Shown piece by piece: positions 1 through 6,638 of a DNA stretch of 20,981 nucleotides (position 1 is the first letter of the stretch; every line of letters starts with the position of its first letter). The stretch spans positions 1 through 20,981 of the forward strand of contig NZ_MXAP01000072.1 of the NCBI RefSeq assembly GCF_002027555.1, written 5' to 3'. The translations under genes and the position numbers were made by a program. This DNA comes from Moraxella equi (GTDB taxonomy: Bacteria > Pseudomonadota > Gammaproteobacteria > Pseudomonadales > Moraxellaceae). The notes beneath the pieces are model-generated. The model was not told where the DNA came from, ran no database searches, and saw only the letters and a program-made list of their open reading frames with translations.

Positions 1-89
1 TTAAGTTCGGTTGGTATAACTCAGGCATTACACTTAATAAATACCAATGGGATATTATCTATAATGATAACAATATAGAAGTTAAATAG
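1..89 (+). CDS. C-terminal end of a metzincin-like protein (cut by window edge)
   Basis: An open frame enters from the left edge (codons from base 3) and stops at TAG 87-89, giving about 28 residues. It contains the string LNKYQWDIIYND, which resembles LSKWQWGIIQND at the C-terminus of the decayed metzincin at 507-1032. That resemblance is the only basis for the call: this is probably the tail of a related gene, and the catalytic part lies outside the window. It is followed 10 bases later by a GTG-start signal-peptide gene. In the decayed copy the same C-terminal string is likewise followed at once by a signal-peptide start, so the two form a repeated effector-partner layout. The function is inferred. 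Confidence 0.5.
   Translation, partial: KFGWYNSGITLNKYQWDIIYNDNNIEVK
5..18 (+). repeat. 14-bp inverted repeat at the window ends (left copy)
   Basis: GTTCGGTTGGTATA at 5-18 is found as its exact reverse complement at 20967-20980. On the left it is coding (FGWYN in the metzincin-like tail). On the right the minus strand also reads FGWYR and then a stop. Confidence 0.6.
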
Positions 90-99
90 GATTGAAATT

Positions 100-516
100 G
101 TGAAATTATTTAAAATTATTACTACTTTTGTAGTATGGCTTGGCTTAGTAACCATTAGCCATGCTAAGTCTTATTATAACGTCATGCTTTCTGATGAACA
201 AATGGCACGGCATCTTGATAAATATGATACGCTAAAATTTTTCAAATATACTACAGTGTACAATGAAATAAAAGATAAAATTCGTTATGAATTTCCTGAA
301 AGGTATCTTTTATCTGAAAATGGCATCACTCACATTAGATTTTTTTTAGGTGAACGCTATACAGACGAAGTAGATTGGCAATTATGGATGGATAGACACG
401 ATCCAGATAAAGTCAATATTATGACCAACTCAGATAAAGAAAAGATGATTATTCTTATCAGTACCATCACAGATGATAGACAAAAAGCTGAACAATTGTT
501 TAATAAATTGTATTAG
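100..516 (+). CDS. Exported protein of unknown function, candidate periplasmic immunity protein
   Basis: 138 residues from a GTG start, with TAGGA (87-91) as a ribosome binding site. The N-terminus is a clear Sec signal peptide: Lys-2 and Lys-5, a hydrophobic core, and an ...ISHA-K cleavage site near residue 22. The mature part is charged, rich in Lys, Asp and Tyr, has no cysteine, and matches no family I recognise. The gene lies 10 bases after a metzincin-like tail and just before a metzincin remnant. Two readings are possible. (a) It is an intact immunity protein for the upstream effector, as in polymorphic-toxin arrays. (b) It is the N-terminal half of a secreted metalloprotease, cut by a one-base deletion near 513: restoring one T joins ...FNKLY to LAYLERYEK in the next frame. 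I favour (a), but weakly. Confidence 0.6.
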   Translation: MKLFKIITTFVVWLGLVTISHAKSYYNVMLSDEQMARHLDKYDTLKFFKYTTVYNEIKDKIRYEFPERYLLSENGITHIRFFLGERYTDEVDWQLWMDRHDPDKVNIMTNSDKEKMIILISTITDDRQKAEQLFNKLY

Positions 517-1032
517 CTTATCTAGAAAGATATGAGAAACTAAAAGATTTGCCTGAATGCAAACAATATTGCCCCATATCTGTAACGATACAATACGAAA
601 ATAAAGACATTGATTTGCATGGCAAAATTGATGAAAGAAATATTTTACAAAACCACCCAGAAAATCGGCATAGCATTGATATTTTTTATTGCTGACTATA
701 GGTATTAATAAAAACACAATGGTTTTTATGGGTAAAAATCGGACGATTTTACACGAGCTGGGGTACAGTTATGGTTTATATCATACTTTTATGCAAAGCG
801 AATTATCCATCAACAGTCCCCATACTTTTTTTGAGGGTATACCGATAATATTATGGATTATCAGTCTTTTCAATTGCCCCAAGACATCATCGATAAATGT
901 CATGCAGATCCAACAACCAAAAAGCCAGAAAATGACAGCCCAAGAATGAATACCATGTTATCATTATCTAAATGGCAATGGGGCATCATCCAAAACGACA
1001 AAAGCATCCAAAGAGGTCAATCATATGTTTAA
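507..1032 (+). pseudogene. Decayed metzincin-like zinc protease (putative effector remnant)
   Basis: Three frames together carry a recognisable metzincin. Frame 507-695 encodes a linker-like stretch (SVTIQYENKDIDLHGKIDER), reminiscent of the segment between PAAR domains and toxins. Frame 689-949 encodes HELGYSYGLYH at 752-784. The metzincin consensus is HExxHxxGxxH, so the second His is now Tyr (TAC for CAC). Frame 835-1032 encodes TDNIMDY, a metzincin-type Met-turn, and ends in LSKWQWGIIQND...QSYV. The frame changes fall at T-rich runs near 681-687 and 826-832. With a lost zinc ligand and at least two frameshifts it cannot make an active protease. The C-terminal string matches the partial gene at the left edge, so this is a second, dead copy. 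Its stop overlaps the start of the next signal-peptide stub (ATATGTTTAA), as in a coupled effector-partner pair. Confidence 0.65.
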
Positions 1033-1144
1033 ATCTTTGTTAGTATTTTTGACAATCATAGCATTAACACAAAACACTTATGCTCTAACCGAAGAGTCGC
1101 TTTGCAAGCTATCTTCTTATATCAAAATGCTTAAATACAAATAA
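1025..1144 (+). pseudogene. 39-residue signal-peptide stub, remnant of a second exported partner gene
   Basis: ATG at 1025 opens a short frame ending at TAA 1142-1144, followed at once by TGA. The first 20 or so residues form a signal peptide: Lys-3, a hydrophobic core (LLVFLTIIALTQ) and NTYA before Leu. Only about 18 residues follow, including one Cys. It overlaps the end of the metzincin remnant by 8 bases, the same order as at the left edge (metzincin tail, then signal-peptide gene). I read it as the 5' end of a second partner gene, with the rest deleted. A functional micro-protein cannot be excluded. Confidence 0.45.
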
Positions 1145-1216
1145 TGAAAATTTTTAATTTTACATGAGTTGAGGTGTGGTTTTGGTTTAGTAATTGCTTA
1201 TTTGCTTGAGAGCTAA
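1145..1216 (+). pseudogene. Scar of a third zinc-protease copy
   Basis: Directly after the two stops that end the 39-residue stub, the same frame reads FLILHELRCGFGLV and stops at 1214-1216. It aligns with TILHELGYSYGL of the neighbouring metzincin remnant. HELRCGFGL is what HELGHGFGL would become after a Gly-to-Arg and a His-to-Cys change. Only about 22 residues survive. The call rests on one short motif and on position in the array, so it is tentative. Confidence 0.35.
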
Positions 1217-1307
1217 AATAAGATTATTGGAGTAGAAAAGTTGTAAGATTCTACTATTTGCACAGAGTAAAGATGGATAGTATTACAGATTATATGTTTA
1301 TGGTTTT

Positions 1308-1724
1308 TTACCTCTTTAAATACAGGAATAATAAACTATTCATAATGAATAATATCTGGAATGTTCTCCAAATAAGAAAATGATTGTTATGACAATAAAT
1401 AATCGATGACCATATCATATTCCAGACAGTTGAACTTTCTACAAATAAAAATATAAGATATTGACATGCAAAGTAAACAGAAAATAAAAAGGCATATCCA
1501 ATTTTATTTCTCACTGGGGATAAAAATAGTGCGAAGAAAAAAGTAACTATCGCCAATAATTTAAATGCGACATCATCATCTCCTCCAGTGCCATTAATTT
1601 GATATAAATACATTGTTGAATATTTATCATATCCAAAACAAATTTTATTGTATTCAATAAAAAGTAAGGGAAATACTGATAAAAACAAGCATAGCTTTGA
1701 TGTTGTTAAAAGAAATTTTGGCAT
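1308..1724 (-). CDS. Small multi-pass membrane protein of unknown function
   Basis: 138 residues with about four hydrophobic segments (approximate residues 5-22, 52-72, 77-95 and 115-135), joined by short loops including an acidic GTGGDDD loop. It ends in a basic LYLKR tail. I recognise no family. It is the last minus-strand gene downstream of a decayed PAAR/papain-like effector and its membrane-anchored partner, 48 bases after the latter. It may be a second membrane immunity protein or a bystander. No good ribosome binding site precedes the ATG, so the start and even the coding status are less certain than for its neighbours. Confidence 0.5.
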   Translation of the reverse strand: MPKFLLTTSKLCLFLSVFPLLFIEYNKICFGYDKYSTMYLYQINGTGGDDDVAFKLLAIVTFFFALFLSPVRNKIGYAFLFSVYFACQYLIFLFVESSTVWNMIWSSIIYCHNNHFLIWRTFQILFIMNSLLFLYLKR

Positions 1725-1772
1725 GAGAGTTTTTATTTATGGTTAATTAGATGAATAATATATTTTATCCGC

Positions 1773-2210
1773 CTATTCCAACACTTCAATAGTATATGTT
1801 TTTTCAAATTCTTTGCCAACAAACATACTGCCATAAGTACTCCCTGTTAATTTGATGGTAATTGGTTTTAGTTCAGACGGAGTGCCTGTAATAGTTAAGT
1901 TTGAGTAATCTGCTCTATAAACAGGTTTATTATATATGTCTTTATGGCTTTCATACACTTTCGGCTCCACCATAATATCTTCATTTGAAACTTGTATGTC
2001 AACCGCTTCCTCTATAATGGCGGCTTCTATCTCAATTTTTGCATAATAAGGTTGATTGAGATGTGCTTCGGGTAATTCTTGGATGGTAAAATTTGGTCGA
2101 TTAGCAATGTAAGATGAGCTATAAAATACAATAACCAAAAAAGCAATTAACAATACTATGATTGCCAAAAACCATAATACCATTTTTTCCCATAATGCCA
2201 TCTTTTTCAT
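1773..2210 (-). CDS. Membrane-anchored Ig-like protein, candidate immunity protein
   Basis: 145 residues. A short basic N-terminus (MKKMALWEK) leads into one long hydrophobic helix at about residues 11-33 and then a periplasmic domain. That domain has the pattern of bacterial Ig-like/cadherin-like folds: LNQPYYAKIEI early on, then LTITGTPSELKPITIKLTG and a final KTYTIEVLE strand. The predicted topology is an inner-membrane anchor with the domain in the periplasm. The gene begins one base after the stop of the papain-like effector remnant, in the position where T6SS immunity genes normally sit. The frame is intact although its presumed cognate effector is broken, which fits an orphan immunity gene. 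The role is inferred from context. Confidence 0.65.
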   Translation of the reverse strand: MKKMALWEKMVLWFLAIIVLLIAFLVIVFYSSSYIANRPNFTIQELPEAHLNQPYYAKIEIEAAIIEEAVDIQVSNEDIMVEPKVYESHKDIYNKPVYRADYSNLTITGTPSELKPITIKLTGSTYGSMFVGKEFEKTYTIEVLE

Positions 2211-2211
2211 A

Positions 2212-3053
2212 TCATACCCTTTTTACAACAAAAGCGGTTTTGTGGTAAAACATGAATTTATTAAGTGGTAAATTTGGCTGAATAGACCAATTGTTCTCAC
2301 CCCAAGAAAATACCATCAAGTGCACTATGTCTGTTAATTTGGTATTTAAATCAACAGCATTTTTCCCACTTCGCAATAAACTTGTCCATACTACCCAATG
2401 CTCTGGAATGACACCAAAGGCAGAATTTCCCTGTTGCAGTAATTCGGTATTAATTAAAGATATAATATAATGATTGGGTTTGGTAAAATGAGCATTTAAT
2501 TGAATATAATTTGCCAAAGTGTCTAATTCGTATGTTTCAATGTGTTTAAAGCCAATTTTTTCCAACCAACCTATTAATTCATGAGGAAGGGTTATTCCTG
2601 CAGTCTCATCATCGGGCGATTTGTAGCGTATTCTTTTATTAAAGGTATCTCTTAAACTAGCTAAAGTCATCCAATCCAATCCAGATATTTTAGCTATACC
2701 ATTGGTTTTAAAATACCTAGTAGGATATCTGGTTTTCTTAGATGGCTTAAGTTGTATCGATTTAATATTTACCACGCCATAATACCACAGACTCCAAACA
2801 AGACTTTTGTAGGTATTTTTATCCACTAATAGTAAAAAAATAAAAAAATACAGCAGGACCACACAAAGAGGATAAGCCCTGGTCAGGAACCTCTCTACCC
2901 TCTCCCTTAACGCCCTTCAATTACATTCCAAGCAAAAGGATCTAAATCGTCGCCAATGCCGTGCTCATAGGCGATAAACGGTCTATTGCAAATGGTTTGG
3001 GTGGTAACTGGTGTGCCGGTACCAGCAGAGGTGCAGGTGGTTTTGTCACTCAT
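2212..3053 (-). pseudogene. Frameshifted papain-like cysteine effector
   Basis: Three frames assemble into one protein of about 265 residues. Frame 3053-2907 gives 48 residues ending ...FAWNVIEGR and a stop. A second frame then reads REVPDQGLSSLCGPAVFFYF (Cys codon 2861-2863), and the third (2862-2212) reads on to ...FVVKRV. LCGPA is a typical nucleophile motif of papain/C39/NlpC-like T6SS amidases and peptidases. The expected His is in PEHWVV, and the body carries SGLDWMTLASLRD and AGITLPHELIGWL, which I recall from T6SS-associated papain-like domains. One break is a 16-base insertion-like stretch between CGT (2910-2912) and GAG; the other is at two A7 runs (2834-2848). The start overlaps the preceding PAAR remnant (ATGAGTGA). 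It is inactive as read unless frameshifting or slippage rescues it. Confidence 0.65.
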
Positions 3054-3431
3054 TACTTATCTCCTTATTTTGCCAGTCCAAGTCTAGTTTAATCTCATAA
3101 TCATCAGGTGAATCTGTAAAAAAGTGTGGGGTTTGACCATTTTCATCAGTTCTACCTGAGTGTATCTTGCCTGTCTTTTTGTTTTTGGCAGTATATGAGA
3201 CATTAATAAGGATAGCGATCATCATCTACAAAGCGTACTGAAGTGCTATAGGTGCTGGGTGTTTGGGTTGGGTTTTCTTTTAACCGACCAGTACTTATTG
3301 CCACGCCCTGTGAACTGACTTTTTCTTTAAAACCCATCTGCGAATGCACAAGCTTTGGCGGTGGACTACATTTACATAGACATAGGTCGTCATTTAGGGC
3401 AGGCCAAACCATTTACTTTAACAGTCGCAGA
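3046..3431 (-). pseudogene. PAAR-protein remnant (3' half, frameshifted)
   Basis: The minus strand encodes PALNDDLCLCKCSPPPKLVHSQ, almost the same as PALNDDLCLCKCNPPPKLVHSQ in the intact PAAR gene at 4540-5085, and the DNA is also very similar there. The N-terminal half of the PAAR fold is missing; similarity starts abruptly near 3431, next to the end of the preceding gene. One extra base near 3405 and another frame change near 3215 (a GATGATGAT run) break it. The last frame gives the usual linker SGRTDENGQTPHFFTDSPDD and stops at 3046-3048, overlapping the papain-like effector start. It therefore looks like a duplicated PAAR gene whose 5' end was lost, with the effector-specific linker kept. 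Confidence 0.75.
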
Positions 3432-3452
3432 TTATTGCTAGATTTATTAAAA

Positions 3453-3890
3453 TCAATCAAGACCATCATCTTTTAAACAGTTTTTTATGTTTTTCCCATA
3501 AAAAACTTTTTTGTTATTAATGCAAAAATCAAATCCAGAAAATCCATGACCTCCAAGTTCATATTGATATAGCATAAAATGATAAATTTTTTTATCATGA
3601 ATCATGGAGGGGTAATTTTCAATGGTTAATTTTGATACTTTTTTCCCCAAACCTTGCGAATAAACAGTTTGGCTGTCATAACCAATATCAAGACCACTTG
3701 CATAACCTTCCTGAATCTCAAAGACTAAATCGTTTTGCTCAATAATTGCATTTTTTAATGAATTATTTTTGACAAGGTCTTTGTCTTGAGACATGATATG
3801 ACTTATCCATAACATCAAACCAATCACCATAACAGAAAAACATAACATAAAAACAGCAATTGCCTTTATGAATTTTTCTACCTTTTTCAT
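3453..3890 (-). CDS. Membrane-anchored protein, candidate immunity to the adjacent zincin
   Basis: 145 residues from the ATG at 3890, chosen over an ATG 18 bases upstream because TAGGA lies 6 bases before it. The start MKKVEKFIK is basic and followed by a transmembrane helix (about residues 10-30, AIAVFMLCFSVMVIGLMLW); the rest is predicted periplasmic. The soluble part has two Cys (FDFCINNK and KNCLKDD) that could form a disulfide. No family recognised. The gene begins just after the zincin stop, whose TAG is part of the ribosome binding site, so the two are translationally linked. That position and topology point to an immunity protein for a periplasm-acting effector. The decayed PAAR module starts right after its stop. 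Confidence 0.65.
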   Translation of the reverse strand: MKKVEKFIKAIAVFMLCFSVMVIGLMLWISHIMSQDKDLVKNNSLKNAIIEQNDLVFEIQEGYASGLDIGYDSQTVYSQGLGKKVSKLTIENYPSMIHDKKIYHFMLYQYELGGHGFSGFDFCINNKKVFYGKNIKNCLKDDGLD

Positions 3891-3897
3891 ACCAGTC

Positions 3898-4539
3898 CTA
3901 AACACCAATTGCTTGCTTTACTTTTTCTTCATAAAGCCGAATCACTGCATCCAAATTTCTAGCCCTGACATTAGTTTCAAAGTTTTTTGTTATCATTAAG
4001 TCGGGGTTTCTTTTAAATTTCAATGCCCAGTAATCAGCTATGATTTCTGCCTGAGATTCCATGTTGTAATCTGACAACTTGGACTTAATTGTCACAATAT
4101 TAGAGACCGATTTATTCTGAGAAGTTTGCATTTTAATCACCTTGCTTCCAAATGTTTGGTGAATGTTGTATAAATAAGGGTTAGTGTCATTAAGACGAGC
4201 ACAAGTATGTATTTTAGCACCTATCAAACGCACCCACATGCCCTTACGGCTTTGCCAGACATGAGCCATCTCATGGATAAATAAGTGTTTCATGCTATCG
4301 CTATCAAGAGCATAATTTTCTCTATATACCTTTTTTGCTGGATATAAATTGCCATTGGGTGTTACGATGGTTTCTTCTTGTTGATTAGGTAGGTAATCAA
4401 CCTTAAATACTTTAACTGCTTGATACTTAATGGTTTCACCAAATATTAATCTTGCCAAGGCTATTTCTTCTGCCGTTAAATCTCTGCTTGGTATGTTAAT
4501 GATTAGCTTGTCACCACTTTTATTGATTGGTATGCCCAT
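3898..4539 (-). CDS. Putative T6SS zinc-metallopeptidase effector (zincin, HEMAH)
   Basis: 213 residues. HLFIHEMAHVWQ carries the zinc-binding HExxH (His-89, Glu-90, His-93), and LSDYNMESQAEIIADYW supplies a downstream Glu-161, a gluzincin-like third ligand. There is no signal peptide or membrane helix, as expected for a T6SS cargo. It shares its core order with the C-terminal part of the PAAR fusion at 17696-18907 (HLFVHEMTHVWQ, then LSDFNMEQQGSIIADYF). Here the toxin is a separate polypeptide: its ATG abuts the PAAR stop (TAAATG), with GGAG in the end of the PAAR gene as ribosome binding site. It probably rides on that PAAR protein and degrades a periplasmic or cytosolic target; whether the substrate is protein or peptidoglycan peptide is unknown. 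Alternative: a chaperone-like inactive zincin, but the ligands are intact. Confidence 0.75.
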   Translation of the reverse strand: MGIPINKSGDKLIINIPSRDLTAEEIALARLIFGETIKYQAVKVFKVDYLPNQQEETIVTPNGNLYPAKKVYRENYALDSDSMKHLFIHEMAHVWQSRKGMWVRLIGAKIHTCARLNDTNPYLYNIHQTFGSKVIKMQTSQNKSVSNIVTIKSKLSDYNMESQAEIIADYWALKFKRNPDLMITKNFETNVRARNLDAVIRLYEEKVKQAIGV

Positions 4540-5085
4540 TTAGTTGTCTCCATCTTGCGAGAAAAACAGCTCTAAATCCGTAATTTCTGTTTCTATATCG
4601 CTATAGAAAATATCTGTATTACCTTCATCATCAAGCTCTCCTTCGTATGTTATGCCATCTATCTTTAATCTATATCTCAAAAATGGGATAATATCATTAT
4701 TCATTTCTCCAAAGTCGAACTTAATGCGTTTATCAAAAATTTTTGAAATACTCTTTTCCTTGTGATTTTTGGGCTGAGTGTTATAGCCATCATCAACCAC
4801 TTCCCTAAAACTCGTCTGCGAATGCACAAGCTTTGGCGGTGGATTGCATTTACATAGACATAAGTCATCATTTAAGGCGGGCATTCGTCCGTTTACTTTG
4901 GTAGAGAGTCTGTCTTGGTCAGGGATGATTTTACCCATAGATTGACAGGCAGGGCACCAGACATCATCGCCGATATAGCTTTGTTCTTTACCATAGACCT
5001 TAAAGGATAGGGTATTGGTGGTTTTTTGGACGATACCACCTGCGGTGGTGGTGTCGCCTTCTAGGATATAGTAGCGAACAGTCAT
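4540..5085 (-). CDS. PAAR-domain T6SS spike-tip protein
   Basis: 181 residues from ATG 5085. GAGGGG lies 7 bases before it, whereas the in-frame ATG at 5100 has no such site and falls only a few bases after the terminator U-tract. The N-terminal 90 residues or so form a PAAR domain: ILEGDTTTAGGIV, then YIGDDVWCPACQSMG, and ALNDDLCLCKCNPPP with paired cysteines. A linker follows (about residues 95-181, including IDGITYEGELDDEGNT), of the kind that normally joins PAAR to a toxin. Here it stops and the zincin follows as its own gene. PAAR proteins cap the VgrG trimer and recruit cargo. The gene follows tssC but is separated from it by an intrinsic terminator. Confidence 0.85.
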   Translation of the reverse strand: MTVRYYILEGDTTTAGGIVQKTTNTLSFKVYGKEQSYIGDDVWCPACQSMGKIIPDQDRLSTKVNGRMPALNDDLCLCKCNPPPKLVHSQTSFREVVDDGYNTQPKNHKEKSISKIFDKRIKFDFGEMNNDIIPFLRYRLKIDGITYEGELDDEGNTDIFYSDIETEITDLELFFSQDGDN

Positions 5086-5103
5086 AATATTGCCCCTCAT
5101 ATT

Positions 5104-5140
5104 CTAAAAAAATAGCAACCCCCCGCCTAAGGGGTTGCTA
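5104..5140 (-). terminator. Rho-independent terminator after tssC
   Basis: On the minus strand TAGCAACCCC, a short loop and GGGGTTGCTA form a 10-bp GC-rich stem (arms 5131-5140 and 5113-5122), followed by a run of seven T (5106-5112). It lies just after the tssC stop at 5148 and ends the T6SS structural operon. The PAAR start codon is only about 20 bases beyond the T-run, leaving no room for a promoter in between. Confidence 0.9.
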
Positions 5141-5147
5141 TGTTCTG

Positions 5148-6629
5148 CTAGTCCTTTCTAAGAGAGGGGAGTTTGGACACCAATCGCAAGGACACTGTCA
5201 ATCCCTCTAGTTGATAGTGCGGACGCAAGAAAAACTTGGAGGTATAAAACCCTGGATTGTCCGCCACTTCTTCCACAATCACCTCAGCTGCTGCCAAAGG
5301 TTTCTTGGCTTTGGTCTCTTGGGATGAGTTGACCGGATCGCCATCGACATAATTCATAATCCAATCATTGAGCCAACGCTCCATATCCTCGCGTTCTCTA
5401 AATGAGCCGACCTTATCACGCACGATACATTTTAAATAGTGAGCAAAACGACAGCAAGCAAACAAATAGGGCAGTCTTGCTGATAATTTGGCATTGGCTG
5501 TGGCATCTGCATCGTGATACTGGGTTGGCTCCTGCAGGGACTGTGCACCGATAAAGGCGGCTAAATTAGAGTTTTTGCGATATACAAGTGGCATTAACCC
5601 ATTGGCGGACAGCTCCGCCTCTCTACGGTCGCTAATGGCAGTCTCGGTTGGGCATTTTAAGTCCACACCACCGTCATCAGTTTCAAAGGTGTGAGTTGGT
5701 AGGTTTTCCACCGTACCGCCAGATTCAACACCACGGATAGAAGTACACCAACCATACTCGCTAAATGAGCGGTTGATATTGACTGCCATGGCATAAGCGG
5801 CATTTGCCCATGCATACCCTTCATGGTCTGATACCTGCTCTTCAAAGTGAAACTCATCAACAGGGTTACTGGCACTACTATAAGGTGCTCTCACCATAAA
5901 TCTAGGTAATGCCAACCCCAAATACCTAGCATCATCACTAGCTCTCAAGTTTCTCCATGCTGCATATTCTGTGTTTTGGAATATTTTGGTGATATCTCTT
6001 GGATTTGATAACTCCTCCCAAGAATCCATCTGCATAAGGCTTGGATTGGCACCCGTAATGAACGGACAATGAGAAGCAGAGGATATCTTAGCAACCTCCG
6101 TCAAGATTTCAATGTCTTGTGGACTGTGGTCAAAATAATAATCTCCCACTAAGCAACCAAAGGGCTCGCCACCAAACTGCCCATATTCTTCTTCATAGAT
6201 TTTTTTGAATATTGGGCTTTGATCCCACATCACCCCTTTAAACTTCTTGAGGTTGCGAGCGAGTTCTTTTTTGGTTAGAGGCATAACCTTGATTTTAAGT
6301 AGGTGATTGGTCTCGGTATTATTGACCAGATGATGTAGCCCACGCCAAGCACTCTCCATTTGCTTAAATTCTTCGTGATGGATAATTTCATTAATTTGAT
6401 CGGATAGCTTTTTATCAATCTGAGCGATGATTGCTTGGATGGTTTGATAAGTATCCGATGAGTGCTTGACAGTGTTGCCCAGTGCTTGGCGAGCCAATGT
6501 TTTTAGTGCACCTTGAACCGCATCTTCTGCTTGCTTGGATTTGGGCTTGAATTCTTTATTAACCAAAGCTTCAAAGTCATTATCGAAAACAGTTTGGGTG
6601 TGTGTTTGATGTTCGTGTTGCGTAGTCAT
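5148..6629 (-). CDS. tssC: T6SS sheath large subunit TssC
   Basis: 493 residues, the usual length for TssC (VipB/EvpB/ImpC family). Family landmarks include ESAWRGLHHLV near residue 92, FGCLVGDYYFDH near 157, PFITGANPSL near 190, RFMVRAPY near 245 and GGTVENLPTHTFETDDGG near 305. The C-terminus has LEGLTVSLRLVSKLP. With TssB it forms the contractile sheath whose contraction propels the Hcp/VgrG/PAAR tube. ATG 6629 follows AAGGAAG by 5-6 bases, and that site overlaps the tssB stop, so B and C are translationally coupled, consistent with equal stoichiometry. It is the last gene before the operon terminator. Confidence 0.98.
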   Translation of the reverse strand: MTTQHEHQTHTQTVFDNDFEALVNKEFKPKSKQAEDAVQGALKTLARQALGNTVKHSSDTYQTIQAIIAQIDKKLSDQINEIIHHEEFKQMESAWRGLHHLVNNTETNHLLKIKVMPLTKKELARNLKKFKGVMWDQSPIFKKIYEEEYGQFGGEPFGCLVGDYYFDHSPQDIEILTEVAKISSASHCPFITGANPSLMQMDSWEELSNPRDITKIFQNTEYAAWRNLRASDDARYLGLALPRFMVRAPYSSASNPVDEFHFEEQVSDHEGYAWANAAYAMAVNINRSFSEYGWCTSIRGVESGGTVENLPTHTFETDDGGVDLKCPTETAISDRREAELSANGLMPLVYRKNSNLAAFIGAQSLQEPTQYHDADATANAKLSARLPYLFACCRFAHYLKCIVRDKVGSFREREDMERWLNDWIMNYVDGDPVNSSQETKAKKPLAAAEVIVEEVADNPGFYTSKFFLRPHYQLEGLTVSLRLVSKLPSLRKD

Positions 6630-6638
6630 GACACTTCC

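Noticed and set aside
430..717. Minus-strand 95-residue frame
   Set aside because: It lies antisense to the exported-protein/metzincin region; Cys- and Ile-rich composition typical of AT-rich shadow frames.
689..949. An independent 86-residue gene
   Set aside because: Its first half is the metzincin zinc motif and its second half is out-of-frame read-through; the true continuation is in the frame at 835-1032.
3203..3412. A separate 69-residue gene
   Set aside because: It is the middle frame of the broken PAAR remnant; its cysteine-rich start matches the interior of the intact PAAR protein.
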